Assembly (NCBI GenBank): GCA_963668015.2
Contig: CAXXCR010000009.1
Location: forward strand, 62,001 to 126,000
Length of the DNA: 64,000 nucleotides
Reading direction: 5' to 3'
Origin: Ilyobacter_A sp963668015
Lineage (GTDB): Bacteria > Fusobacteriota > Fusobacteriia > Fusobacteriales > Fusobacteriaceae
Under the pieces are notes generated by a model. It searched no databases. It saw only the letters and a program-made list of their open reading frames with translations, and was not told the origin of the DNA. Below are positions 7,949 through 16,930 of this stretch, piece by piece (within the stretch, counting starts at the first letter, position 1; each line of letters starts with the position of its first letter). A program made the translations under genes and the position numbers.

Positions 7949-9163
7949 CTATCTCCTCTTGCTGTTGTTTATTGCATCTGTAATGCGTAGCACTCTTGCT
8001 GTTTCCTCCACATCGTGCACCCTCAAAATAGACGCCCCGCTGTATGCAGAGATTGCAGCCACAGCCAGACTTCCCTCAAGCCTTCTGTCTACCTTCAGAT
8101 TTAATATATTCCCGATAAATGACTTTCTAGAAGCACCTACCAAAATTGGATATCCAAGACTTTTAAATTCACCGAGACGTTTTATTATCTCCAGATTGTG
8201 CTCCTGAGTTTTCGAAAAACCTATTCCCGGATCCAATATAATCTTTTCATCTTTTATACCTGCGAGCTTTGCCGATTTTATACTGTCGCTGAGCTCAAAT
8301 ATCAAATCATCTATCACATCTTCATATTCTGGATTTTTTTGCATCGTTTTCGGGGTACCCCTCATATGCATCAATATACAAAATGCATCATAATCGGATA
8401 TCACTTCAGCCATCCTGACGTCAGCTTTTAACCCGCTTATATCATTTATAATATGTGCTCCCAATTTAAGACACTCCTCTGCAACTTTGGCTTTGTAAGT
8501 ATCTATTGAAATCGGGACATCTAATTCCTCAACCAAGCTCTTTACAACTGGTAATATCCTTTTCAATTCCTTCTCTTCATCCACATATTCTGCTCCGGGT
8601 CTTGTAGATTCGGCACCAACATCTATAATGTCTGCTCCTTCCTCTATCATCTCCTTCGCCCTTGCTACAGCAGCTTCTACGTCAAAATAAGCTCCCCCGT
8701 CCGAAAAAGAATCCGGAGTCAAGTTTAGTATCCCCATAACGTAGCTTTTGTTGTTAAAATCAAAGTCTCTTCCATTGATCCTGACTTTTTTATATTTCCT
8801 ATCGTAATTTATCAAAAGCTCCTTTATCTCTTCCGCAAACGTTGGAAGTTCCAACTGTTTTATCTGAAGTTTGTGATAAAGCTTATTGTACTGCTCCAAA
8901 CTTGCACAAATTATTACATCTGTGCTATGATCCGTCATAAGCAACGCATCATTTGAAAAAGATATGTCTGCTCCCACAGAAAGAGCGACCTGTTTCAGTA
9001 TGTTGGCCGATCTGGAATCCAAGTTTTTCACCTTTATATTTCTAAAAACTGATTTTTCAGACATCTCAGTTATATCATTTCTGTAAACCCCTAGCTCCAG
9101 CATCTCACAAGATGCATCTTCCAAATTTTCAAAATTTATAATCCTTGAATAACGTTTCTTCAC
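7949..9163 (-). CDS. folP: Dihydropteroate synthase FolP with N-terminal extension
   Basis: Makes 7,8-dihydropteroate from the pterin pyrophosphate and p-aminobenzoate in folate synthesis; cytoplasmic. The catalytic barrel spans about residues 140-395, with the family motifs MGILNLTPDSFSDGG, IIDVGAESTRPG, NDISGL, DPGIGFSK and VGASRKSFIG. The protein is 404 residues, longer than the usual 270-280, because of an N-terminal region of about 130 residues with no motif that I recognise. Longer forms like this occur in some Firmicutes and related anaerobes. It follows nadE by 14 bases and is therefore in the same operon. Confidence 0.95.
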   Translation of the reverse strand: MKKRYSRIINFENLEDASCEMLELGVYRNDITEMSEKSVFRNIKVKNLDSRSANILKQVALSVGADISFSNDALLMTDHSTDVIICASLEQYNKLYHKLQIKQLELPTFAEEIKELLINYDRKYKKVRINGRDFDFNNKSYVMGILNLTPDSFSDGGAYFDVEAAVARAKEMIEEGADIIDVGAESTRPGAEYVDEEKELKRILPVVKSLVEELDVPISIDTYKAKVAEECLKLGAHIINDISGLKADVRMAEVISDYDAFCILMHMRGTPKTMQKNPEYEDVIDDLIFELSDSIKSAKLAGIKDEKIILDPGIGFSKTQEHNLEIIKRLGEFKSLGYPILVGASRKSFIGNILNLKVDRRLEGSLAVAAISAYSGASILRVHDVEETARVLRITDAINNSKRR

Positions 9164-9177
9164 AGACCCACCTCATT

Positions 9178-10002
9178 TTATATTTCCCAGTCTCTAGGAT
9201 ATCTGAAGTCTCTGTCTATTGTTCTTGCAGAAACCTTTGCAATTAAAGGAAGTTTCCTTTTATACTGAGATAGTTTCATCCTTCTATACACCGTGTTTAT
9301 GAACTCTTCCGAAAACCCTTCCTCAATAAGCTCCTCTTTTGTATATCTTTCATCTACCATACGATATAAAAGTCTGTCTGCTTCTGAATAAGAAAATCCA
9401 AGCTCTGACTCATCATTTTGACCCTCCCAAAGGTCGGCACTTGGTTTTTTACTGATTACTTCTTGAGGTACGCCCATGTATTCAGAAAGCGCCCACACAT
9501 GCGTCTTGTAAAGGTCGCCTATCGGATTTACAGCTGAAGCTGCATCTCCGTATTGTGTACTGTAACCAAGCAGTATCTCAGTCTTGTTCGAAGTTCCCAA
9601 AACAAGAGCACTCTCTTTAGCTGAATAGTCGTATAAAATGGTCATTCTTTCTCTTGCCATTTTATTTCCTTTTCTCATATTATTCATGTCAGGGTGTTTA
9701 GAAAAGTAGGCATCCACCATTTCAGTTATCTCTTCTTTCACAGCCTGTATACCTGTAGCTTCAAGTACAAGCTCGGCATGCTCTAAGCTCTCCTTGCTTG
9801 AAGACTTATAGGGCATCATTATCCCTATTACATTTTCCGGACCCATAGCCTTAGCTGCCAAAAATGCTACAATTGCCGAGTCGATCCCTCCCGATAGACC
9901 CAATACCACTTTTTTAAAGCCGGCTTTTTTTACTTCCTCCCTGATAAAATCAACTAATATTTTTTCAGTAATTTCTAAATTAATGCTTATTAGCCTTTCC
10001 AT
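9178..10002 (-). CDS. nadE: NAD synthetase, ammonia-dependent
   Basis: Converts deamido-NAD to NAD with ATP and ammonia; cytoplasmic, last step of NAD synthesis. It is 274 residues, the size of the ammonia-dependent class, with no glutaminase (nitrilase) domain. The ATP-pyrophosphatase P-loop is VLGLSGGIDSAIVA near residue 32-45. Other family regions are LGTSNKTEILLGYSTQYGDAASAVNPIGDLYKT (given here in parts: LGTSNKTE, YGDAAS, NPIGDLYKT) and KKPSADLWEGQNDE. A GGAGG site precedes the ATG. It sits between rbgA and folP with short gaps. Confidence 0.95.
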   Translation of the reverse strand: MERLISINLEITEKILVDFIREEVKKAGFKKVVLGLSGGIDSAIVAFLAAKAMGPENVIGIMMPYKSSSKESLEHAELVLEATGIQAVKEEITEMVDAYFSKHPDMNNMRKGNKMARERMTILYDYSAKESALVLGTSNKTEILLGYSTQYGDAASAVNPIGDLYKTHVWALSEYMGVPQEVISKKPSADLWEGQNDESELGFSYSEADRLLYRMVDERYTKEELIEEGFSEEFINTVYRRMKLSQYKRKLPLIAKVSARTIDRDFRYPRDWEI

Positions 10003-10014
10003 AATACCTCCTAA

Positions 10015-10905
10015 TTAAGAATCAATTTTATTTACAAAGCCTCTGTCTACTCCGAATTTACCAAGCTTCTTATTCCTGTAGTCACGTAAAAGGGTTAAGG
10101 ATGCCTGCTTTATATTTATTCTGTCCCCTTTTAGTATCATACCCATTCTTTTTCCAATCATACCGAGTATTATCTCAGGATTCCCGCTCTCAAAATCCTC
10201 TTCCAAAAGCTTATACTTATCTTTTAATATTTTAACCTTGCCCATCTCCATGAGTCTTTCTATAAATTTGGCCGCTACCTCCTCTATTGGAAGTATGTCA
10301 TCTTTTATAGCTCCTGTTATTCCAAGGCTGTAACCTACCTCTTCATCTTCAAATTTAGGCCACAATATACCCGGAGTATCCAAAAGCTCTAGCCCCTCTT
10401 TTATCCTTACCCACTGTTTACCTTTGGTAAATCCTGGCATATTACCAACTCCGGCACTTTTTTTACCGACTATCCTGTTTATGAGTCTGGATTTACCTAC
10501 ATTAGGTATACCTGCAACCATCAGACGTATGTTTACTTTTCTCAGGCCTTTTTTAAGCATTTTTTCTTTTTTATCCTTAGATACCTCTTCTATAACAGAA
10601 AAAAGCTTTTTAATATTATACCCTGTCTCTGCACTTATATCCAAGACCTTGTCTGCCAGATTGTTTTCTATAAAATAGTTTTTCCAAAACTCTATGTCCG
10701 ATTTTTCAACAAGATCGGATTTATTCAGAACTATTATCCTCTTCTTGTTTTTTGCGAACTTAGCTATATCTGGATTTTTGCTGCTTATCGGTATCCTTGC
10801 ATCAACTATTTCCAGAACCACGTCTATAATCTGCATGTTTTCCCTCATCATATCTTTTGTCTTCTTCATATGACCGGGATACCAGTTTATTTTCGTCATA
10901 GACAT
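10015..10905 (-). CDS. rbgA: Ribosome biogenesis GTPase RbgA (YlqF)
   Basis: Circularly permuted GTPase that acts late in 50S subunit assembly. The order of G motifs is characteristic: NKSD (G4) comes first, near residue 60, followed by the P-loop GIPNVGKSRLINR (G1) and DTPGIL (G3). The N-terminal INWYPGHMKKT is the RbgA signature. It is 296 residues, the usual length, with a C-terminal RNA-binding helical region. Two in-frame ATGs lie at the start (MSM), so the exact start may be 6 bases shorter. Confidence 0.95.
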   Translation of the reverse strand: MSMTKINWYPGHMKKTKDMMRENMQIIDVVLEIVDARIPISSKNPDIAKFAKNKKRIIVLNKSDLVEKSDIEFWKNYFIENNLADKVLDISAETGYNIKKLFSVIEEVSKDKKEKMLKKGLRKVNIRLMVAGIPNVGKSRLINRIVGKKSAGVGNMPGFTKGKQWVRIKEGLELLDTPGILWPKFEDEEVGYSLGITGAIKDDILPIEEVAAKFIERLMEMGKVKILKDKYKLLEEDFESGNPEIILGMIGKRMGMILKGDRINIKQASLTLLRDYRNKKLGKFGVDRGFVNKIDS

Positions 10906-10921
10906 TATTTATACATCCTCT

Positions 10922-11587
10922 CTACTTTTCTTTTCCCTCTACCATTAATACTATCTCACCCTTTATGGGCTTCTTCTCCAGTTTTTCTATCAGCTCGCTT
11001 GCATTTCCTCTTATTATTTCTTCGTATATTTTGCTTATCTCCCTTGCAACAACAACATATCTGTCCCCAAAATATTCCTTCACATCCCTCAGGGTTCTCA
11101 GTATCCTGTGGGGAGATTCTAAAATTATAATGGTTCTTTCCTCTTCTGCAAGCTTTTTAAGAAGAGTCTGTCTTCCTTTTTTCTTTGGAAGGAAGCCTTC
11201 GAATGCAAATCTTCTCATGCTCATACCTGCAACTGAAGCTGCAGCAGTCATAGAGCTTGCTCCAGGAATAGGTGATACCTGTATTCCTGCTTCAAGAGCT
11301 GCATCCACAACTTCATAACCAGGGTCAGATATGCACGGTGTCCCGGCATCCGTAACTAAGGCTATACTTTTTTCATCTTTTAACAGATTAATTATGTTCT
11401 CCACCTGATGCACCTTTGTGTGCTCATCATATCTGTATACGGTGTTTTCGATTTCAAAATGATTCAAGAGTTTCCTAGTTACCCTTGTATCCTCTGCAAA
11501 TATATAATCCACTTCTTTTAAGGTTCTGACAGCCCTAAAAGTTATATCTTCCAGATTCCCTATAGGGGTTGCCACAATGTATAACAT
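10922..11587 (-). CDS. rsmI: 16S rRNA 2'-O-ribose cytidine-1402 methyltransferase RsmI
   Basis: SAM-dependent methylase of 16S rRNA C1402, of the tetrapyrrole-methylase fold. Clear family motifs are LYIVATPIGNLEDIT at the N-terminus, FAEDTRVTRKLL, LVTDAGTPCISDPGYE, PGASSMTAA, FEGFLPKKKG and ILESPHRI. The protein is about 221 residues, some 50-60 shorter than the well-known RsmI proteins, and ends after the catalytic fold at GEIVLMVEG. The C-terminal helical region is absent. ATG at 11587 is preferred because a GGAAAGGTG site precedes it; the GTG at 11596 overlaps that site. Confidence 0.94.
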   Translation of the reverse strand: MLYIVATPIGNLEDITFRAVRTLKEVDYIFAEDTRVTRKLLNHFEIENTVYRYDEHTKVHQVENIINLLKDEKSIALVTDAGTPCISDPGYEVVDAALEAGIQVSPIPGASSMTAAASVAGMSMRRFAFEGFLPKKKGRQTLLKKLAEEERTIIILESPHRILRTLRDVKEYFGDRYVVVAREISKIYEEIIRGNASELIEKLEKKPIKGEIVLMVEGKEK

Positions 11588-11613
11588 AATTTTCACCTTT
11601 CCATAATAAAAGC

Positions 11614-11652
11614 TGCAAGTTTTCTGTGTTTAAACAAGCAGTAAAACTTGCA
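11614..11652 (-). terminator. Probable terminator between ctp and rsmI
   Basis: A 10-bp inverted repeat, TGCAAGTTTT / AAAACTTGCA, with a 19-base loop lies 15 bases past the ctp stop. On the minus strand the tail is GCTTTTATT. The long loop makes it less certain. Confidence 0.5.
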
Positions 11653-11666
11653 ACTCAAAATTTTTA

Positions 11667-12983
11667 TTATTTACCTTGATGCAACATTATACCCTTTAAG
11701 ACCGATTTCGCAGTCTCAAGCTGTACATCCTTTTTATCCTTCAGCTTTTCAGCCTCGTCCTCACCTTTTAGTTCTTCTATTATTTTTTCCCTGTTCTCCT
11801 TGTTCTCTTTTTCATCGATGTTGGTTATGAAGCCACCGAAAAACAAGAAGTCATCAGACTCCTCCACCTTAATATTAGGCTCTATCCCCTTTTTGTGTAT
11901 GGAAATTCCTAAAGGCGTGTAGTATTTTGCTATTGTTAGTTTGATCCCGTCACCGTCTGGAAGAGGTATAAGACTCTGCACACTGCCCTTACCAAAGGAT
12001 TTTTCACCCAGCAGTATCGCCCTTTTATAGTCTTTCAATGCTCCTGCAACGATTTCAGATGCTGATGCACTACCCTCGTTTATAAGTACAGTCATAGGGA
12101 AGTCTCCTAAATACTCGCCTGTTCTTTTATAAAACTTTTCCTCGCCAAGTTTAGGCCTTACGCTTACAATGTGCCCCTTGTCTAAAAACAGCGAAGCCAC
12201 CTTAATGGACTGTTCCAAAGATCCTCCCGGGTTGTTTCTAAGGTCAAATACCAAGGATTTCATCCCCTGTTTTTTCAGTTCCTTTAATGCCTCCAACATA
12301 TCGGGATACACATCTTCTCCGAACTGGGTTAACCTTAGATAACCTATACCTTCTTCCAGCATCTTGTACTTAACATACTTAAGCTCCACTATTGCCCTGG
12401 TTAGGACTATATCCTTTGTTTCTTTTGTAGATTCTCTATATACAGTGATCTCAACAGAAGTCCCTTCTTCACCTCTTAGCATATCACGGCATTCGTTTAC
12501 AGTCAGCCCTATGGTAGGTTCATCGCTAATTGTAAGTATCTGGTCTTTTGGCCTTATGCCAGCTTTATATGCAGGAGTGTCCTCTATAGGAGAAACCACC
12601 ATAAGCGGTTCGTCGCTTTTTTTCTGTATAACCATACCTACACCGGCGTACTCGCCGCGAATATCCTCCGTAAACTCGTCCATCTCTTTTTTATCAAAGT
12701 AAACAGAGTGGGGGTCTTCCAAGGAATCCATCATTCCCTTTATTGCTCCGTGTAGAAGTTTCTTTTTGGTTATTTCGTCTACATCCTCATCTTTTACAAA
12801 GTTTTCCACCAATATATCCATTATATCTGATACTTCTTTTAGTTCACTCAAATTCGACAAAAAACCTGTCTGCTCGCCTTTTTTAGACTTAACCGCCTTT
12901 TTAGTTGACTCAGAGTAGCAATATGTGAAAGTCAACACCACTATTGTAATTACCAAAACCAGTAACCTAAGATGCTTTCTCAT
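11667..12983 (-). CDS. ctp: Carboxy-terminal processing peptidase, S41 family
   Basis: Exported serine protease of the CtpA/Prc family, anchored or secreted by an N-terminal hydrophobic segment (residues about 5-24). A helical pre-domain is followed by a PDZ domain (GVGMVIQKK, then IEDTPAYKAGIRPKDQI). The catalytic region has SLVFDLRNNPGG, the nucleophile serine in INEGSASASEIVAGAL, and the lysine of the Ser-Lys dyad in LLGEKSFGKGSVQS. A charged tail ends the protein. The start is ATG 12981-12983 (MRKHLRLL), preceded by GGGGG; the ATG 15 bases upstream has no ribosome site. Its start overlaps the very end of tlyA. Role: probably trimming envelope proteins. Confidence 0.93.
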   Translation of the reverse strand: MRKHLRLLVLVITIVVLTFTYCYSESTKKAVKSKKGEQTGFLSNLSELKEVSDIMDILVENFVKDEDVDEITKKKLLHGAIKGMMDSLEDPHSVYFDKKEMDEFTEDIRGEYAGVGMVIQKKSDEPLMVVSPIEDTPAYKAGIRPKDQILTISDEPTIGLTVNECRDMLRGEEGTSVEITVYRESTKETKDIVLTRAIVELKYVKYKMLEEGIGYLRLTQFGEDVYPDMLEALKELKKQGMKSLVFDLRNNPGGSLEQSIKVASLFLDKGHIVSVRPKLGEEKFYKRTGEYLGDFPMTVLINEGSASASEIVAGALKDYKRAILLGEKSFGKGSVQSLIPLPDGDGIKLTIAKYYTPLGISIHKKGIEPNIKVEESDDFLFFGGFITNIDEKENKENREKIIEELKGEDEAEKLKDKKDVQLETAKSVLKGIMLHQGK

Positions 12984-12984
12984 A

Positions 12985-13794
12985 CTATTTTCCCCCATTC
13001 TTTAATTGTAGGCTGCTATCTATGACTCCATCAATGTCCAATTCCTTTACTTCATTTTTTAAAGAAAACAGAGATATATACTCTATATTCCCCTTGCTTC
13101 CTGTTATTGGCGAATAATCCAAGGCTTCTATATAAAGCCCTACTTTTTCGGCACTCTCTATTACCCTCTCTATCGCCATTCTATGCTTTGACGGATCTCT
13201 CACTATTCCGCCCTTTTCTATGTTCTCCCTGCCCACTTCAAACTGTGGTTTTATAAGTGCCATCAGTTTAGAGTCCTCTTTCATAAACTTGCTAAGGTGT
13301 TCAAAAACTTTCGTGATGGATATAAACGACACATCCATTACGATATAGTCCACGTCCCTGTCATCAAGATCCTCTTTAGCTAGATTCTTAATATGCATAT
13401 TTTCAATTGATTTGACTCTGGAATCATTTCTAAGCTTCCAGTTCAACTGGTTGGTCCCTACATCAACTGCATATACAAAACTTGCTCCATTCTGCAAAGA
13501 ACAGTCTGTAAATCCTCCTGTTGACGCCCCTACATCTAAAACTGTCTTGTCTTTGAAGTCCAGTGAAAAAACTTCTATAGCTTTCTCCAGTTTCATTCCA
13601 CCCCGGCTAACATATTTCATTACCTCGCCCTTTATCCTTATATTGGGCTCCTTGTTCAGCTTTATCTGTGTGCCTGGCTTTTCTATTTTTTTATCGTCGA
13701 CTATTATAAGTCCTGCCATAACTGCTCTTTTGGCCTTTTCTCTCGTCTCAAAAAATCCTTTTTGAACTAAAAGTACATCCAATCTTTCTCTCAT
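12985..13794 (-). CDS. tlyA: TlyA-family rRNA 2'-O-methyltransferase
   Basis: Fusion of an N-terminal S4 RNA-binding domain (residues about 1-60, RLDVLLVQKGFFETREKAK) with an FtsJ-like SAM methyltransferase (VLDVGASTGGFTDCSLQNGA as the SAM loop, then IVMDVSFISITKV and LIKPQFEVGRE). The family methylates cytidines of 16S and 23S rRNA. It is 269 residues, the usual size. The older hemolysin name is not supported by anything here. It lies in the dxs-HD-tlyA-ctp run. Confidence 0.94.
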   Translation of the reverse strand: MRERLDVLLVQKGFFETREKAKRAVMAGLIIVDDKKIEKPGTQIKLNKEPNIRIKGEVMKYVSRGGMKLEKAIEVFSLDFKDKTVLDVGASTGGFTDCSLQNGASFVYAVDVGTNQLNWKLRNDSRVKSIENMHIKNLAKEDLDDRDVDYIVMDVSFISITKVFEHLSKFMKEDSKLMALIKPQFEVGRENIEKGGIVRDPSKHRMAIERVIESAEKVGLYIEALDYSPITGSKGNIEYISLFSLKNEVKELDIDGVIDSSLQLKNGGK

Positions 13795-13815
13795 ATCGCC
13801 ACCCTAATAAAAGTA

Positions 13816-14646
13816 CTATTCAAATATATCCTTGTCTGCCATATATCCTATAAGTTCATTTCTATTTATAAGTTTTTCAAAACCGTTTTTTTCAACTTCT
13901 TCTATGAGACTGCTTGTTTCTGCCAGTCTCTGACAAAAAAAATCATCCCCGTCAGGTACGCTTTTTGTGCTTATATAATAACTTAACAGTTGTTTGTTAC
14001 TTTTAATCCCAAGCTGTATTTTTGACCTTTTAAGCCTGTCGCGGATTATACCCAGGGTACACCCTAATTTTTCGGATATCTCCGTATCACTCATTCCCTC
14101 TATCTTCATTTTTAATATCTGGTTTGCCCCTACCGGATTTATCCTATGATAAAGTGCAGAGTACTTATCTGCCTTATGCACCAAAACTGCTTCTTTAGTC
14201 CCGGGCATTATTTTCCCCCACCTACCGTGGTGCGACAGCACTATGTGAACTATCCGTCTTTTTATTTCTTCTCTTATATTAATATTACTGAGTTCTTCAA
14301 CATCACTCATTATTTTTTCAGCTTCTTTTCTGACCCTGTCAGGTTTTTTTGTCATAATCGCACTGTGCGACAACTTTTCATTTGAAAGCCTTATAGTCGC
14401 CTTTGTGGAATCATGCATTATAATTCCAGCTACTATGGCAAAAAAATCTAGTTCTGCAGCACCATTTTTCAATCCGCCGAATTCATTTCTTATCTTCTCT
14501 ATAACTATTTTCAACACATCATAAGTGTGAGTTGAAACTTCTATTCCCTGGTCGTCCACAAGCTTAAGCTTTTGAACTATAGGATGCAACAGAAGTAATT
14601 TTATAAATGTCTTTGCTTTTTTATTTATTTCGCGCAATTCAAACAC
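13816..14646 (-). CDS. HD-domain phosphohydrolase with C-terminal helix-turn-helix-like motif
   Basis: A 276-residue predicted metal-dependent phosphohydrolase; I do not recognise a named family. HD-superfamily residues are present: H40, the H78-D79 pair (IIMHDST), H94, the H139-H140 pair (IVLSHHGRWG) and D160 (VHKADKYSA). Residues about 184-211 (GMSDTEISEKLGCTLGIIRD) look like a helix-turn-helix of the sigma-region-4/LuxR type, so nucleic-acid binding is possible. The substrate could be a nucleotide or RNA. The GTG start overlaps the end of dxs by 22 bases; a TTG 9 bases further in has a better-spaced AAAGG site. Confidence 0.75.
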   Translation of the reverse strand: MFELREINKKAKTFIKLLLLHPIVQKLKLVDDQGIEVSTHTYDVLKIVIEKIRNEFGGLKNGAAELDFFAIVAGIIMHDSTKATIRLSNEKLSHSAIMTKKPDRVRKEAEKIMSDVEELSNINIREEIKRRIVHIVLSHHGRWGKIMPGTKEAVLVHKADKYSALYHRINPVGANQILKMKIEGMSDTEISEKLGCTLGIIRDRLKRSKIQLGIKSNKQLLSYYISTKSVPDGDDFFCQRLAETSSLIEEVEKNGFEKLINRNELIGYMADKDIFE

Positions 14647-16442
14647 CTTTCAATTCTCTCTAGTAATGATTTGCCTTTTAACCCCAGGTCTTCCAAAAGC
14701 TCATCACGAGCACCATGTTCAACAAATGCCTCTTTTATCCCTATCTTATGTACTATCTTCTCTAATTCCAAATTGTTTAGAAATTCTAAAACATGGGTCC
14801 CAAAAGAGTTTTTCTCATAAGCCTCTTCCAGAACAAAAATATCAGTATATTGCCCTATGTTTTCCTTCAAGTAATCCTCATCCAGGGGATTTAAGAATGC
14901 TGCCGAAACTATTGTTGGATTAATTCCTTTTTCCTGCATTTCATCCTGTATCTCCAAGATATTTTTCAGCATACTTCCTGCAGCTATTATTAGAGTCTTC
15001 TCTCCTCTTTTAATTTCATTCCACTTCCCAAACTCAAATTTCATCCCAATCTCATTGTCATAACAGTTGGTCCTTGGTATCCTTATGGCAAGTGGACCAC
15101 TATTGTGATTTTGTGAATAATCCATTGCAGCTTTGAATTCGCTGCAGGTGCTAGGTGCTATCAAGGTGAAGTTTGGTATGCTTAGGATATAACTAAGATC
15201 AAATACTCCCTGATGGGTTTTCCCATCCTCTCCAACTATTCCAGCCCTGTCTATAATAAACCTCACCGGCAATTTTTGAAGGGAAATATCGTGTATAATC
15301 TGATCATAAGCTCTTTGAAGAAATGTGGAATATATAGCCACATAGGGTTTTTTCCCACTTATTGCAAGTCCCCCTGCAAAGGTAACTGCATGTTCTTCTG
15401 CTATACCGACATCGTATGCCCTGTCGCTGTACTTGTCAAAAAACTCAACAGCTTCGATCCCTTTTACCATGGCCGCAGAGATCAAACATACTTCGGAGTC
15501 ATTTTCTGCAATCTCCAACATCTTTTCCCCAAAGGTTTTAGAATATGTCTTTGCTTTAGGTACTGTATCCCCTGTCTCCACATTAAACGGAGATATACCG
15601 TGAAATTTTTCCCTGTTCTCCTCCGCTGGTGTATATCCCTTACCCTTTTGGGTTTTTACATGGAGAAAAACCGGCCCATTGACATCTTTCAGATTTTCAA
15701 AAGTTTTTACTAGCTCCTCTAAATTGTGACCATCCACTGGTCCGATATACCTGTATCCCAGATCTTCTGACATACTTACCGGAGCTACAAAATGCTTCAA
15801 TGAAACTTCTATTCTTTTTATTATATTAGCCAGTCTGCCTCCGAATTTTGCCTTTCTAAGAATGCCTTCCACTTCTTTTTTTAGATCAATGTACATTTTA
15901 CTTCCAAGTATCCTGCTAAAAAAATTAGAAAGAGAACCTACGTTTTTACCAATAGACATCTCATTGTCATTCAATACTATAATAAGATTTTTGGCCTTTC
16001 CACCTATATTATTCAATGCCTCTAATGCCTGACCATTGGCTATTGATGCATCTCCTATTATAGCTATAACTTTATTCTCTTTGCAGGCCTCGGCTATTCC
16101 GTAAGCTGCAGATAAAACATTTCCTGCATGACCTGCTATAAACTGGTCGTGCACACTTTCTTTTGGATCAGTAAAGGGCCCTAGCCCCCCTTTTTTTCTG
16201 ATGGTATCAAACTTTTCTTCCCTATCAGTTAAAATCTTATGTACATAAGACTGATGGCCGACATCAAATAATATTTTATCATTAGGGGAATCGAATACCC
16301 TGTGTATGGCCATTGTCAATTCAACTACTCCCAAATTTGGTGCCAGATGACCGCCGTTTTTGCTGACCACATCAACCAGACGTTTTCTGATATCAGCAGC
16401 ATAACCCTGCATCTCTTCCATGCTCATTTTTTTTACGTCCAT
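14625..16442 (-). CDS. dxs: 1-deoxy-D-xylulose-5-phosphate synthase
   Basis: Thiamine-diphosphate enzyme that condenses pyruvate and glyceraldehyde-3-phosphate, the first step of the MEP isoprenoid pathway. It is 605 residues, the usual size. The ThDP-binding motif is GDASIANGQALEALNN in the N-terminal domain; the transketolase pyrimidine-binding and C-terminal domains follow (GIAEEHAVTFAGGLA, DRAGIVGEDGKTHQG). It pairs functionally with ispH at 29342-30229 in this window, which shows that the organism uses the MEP route. Dxs overlaps the HD-domain gene downstream. Confidence 0.96.
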   Translation of the reverse strand: MDVKKMSMEEMQGYAADIRKRLVDVVSKNGGHLAPNLGVVELTMAIHRVFDSPNDKILFDVGHQSYVHKILTDREEKFDTIRKKGGLGPFTDPKESVHDQFIAGHAGNVLSAAYGIAEACKENKVIAIIGDASIANGQALEALNNIGGKAKNLIIVLNDNEMSIGKNVGSLSNFFSRILGSKMYIDLKKEVEGILRKAKFGGRLANIIKRIEVSLKHFVAPVSMSEDLGYRYIGPVDGHNLEELVKTFENLKDVNGPVFLHVKTQKGKGYTPAEENREKFHGISPFNVETGDTVPKAKTYSKTFGEKMLEIAENDSEVCLISAAMVKGIEAVEFFDKYSDRAYDVGIAEEHAVTFAGGLAISGKKPYVAIYSTFLQRAYDQIIHDISLQKLPVRFIIDRAGIVGEDGKTHQGVFDLSYILSIPNFTLIAPSTCSEFKAAMDYSQNHNSGPLAIRIPRTNCYDNEIGMKFEFGKWNEIKRGEKTLIIAAGSMLKNILEIQDEMQEKGINPTIVSAAFLNPLDEDYLKENIGQYTDIFVLEEAYEKNSFGTHVLEFLNNLELEKIVHKIGIKEAFVEHGARDELLEDLGLKGKSLLERIERCLNCAK

Positions 16443-16467
16443 AAGTAATCCCTCTACTGTAAAAATT

Positions 16468-16929
16468 TTAAGCCAATAAGTACGGCTTCATAAACAAGGC
16501 AACTATTACTCCTAAAATTGCCCCTATTCCTACCTCAACAGGTGTATGCCCCAAAAGTTCCTTTAAGTTTTCCTCTACTATTCTGTGATTAAATTTATGC
16601 GAAAATATTTCTGCTATCCTGTTTAAAACTCCTGCCTGCTTACCTGCCGCCCTTCTTATACCAGTTGCATCATACATGACTATCACGGAAAATACAAAGC
16701 TCATCGCAAAATAACTTGACTTAGCACCGTGAAGTATTAATATACTGGTTACAAGAGATGTAACTGTAGAAGAGTGAGAACTCGGCATACCGCCAGTTTC
16801 TATAAATCTCCTCCAGTTAATTTTTTTCTCTATTATAAGGGTACTAAAAACCTTGTAGATTTGGGCTATAAACCAGGCTATAAATACTACATCAAGTATC
16901 CGATTACCAAAAAATATACCCGCTTTCAT
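16468..16929 (-). CDS. Divergent PAP2-family membrane protein
   Basis: A 153-residue integral membrane protein of the divergent PAP2 (DUF212, YuiD-like) family. Hydrophobic helices lie near residues 10-30, 55-75, 75-95 and 132-150. The conserved GGMPSSHSS motif (residues about 46-54) corresponds to the phosphatase SGH region, and later TGIRRAAGKQAGVLN and LLGHTPVEVGIGAILG match the family. Enzymatic activity on lipid phosphates has not been established for the family. It sits 1 base after yhbY, in an operon with dxs downstream, so a role in isoprenoid or envelope lipid metabolism is plausible but inferred. Confidence 0.9.
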   Translation of the reverse strand: MKAGIFFGNRILDVVFIAWFIAQIYKVFSTLIIEKKINWRRFIETGGMPSSHSSTVTSLVTSILILHGAKSSYFAMSFVFSVIVMYDATGIRRAAGKQAGVLNRIAEIFSHKFNHRIVEENLKELLGHTPVEVGIGAILGVIVALFMKPYLLA

Positions 16930-16930
16930 T

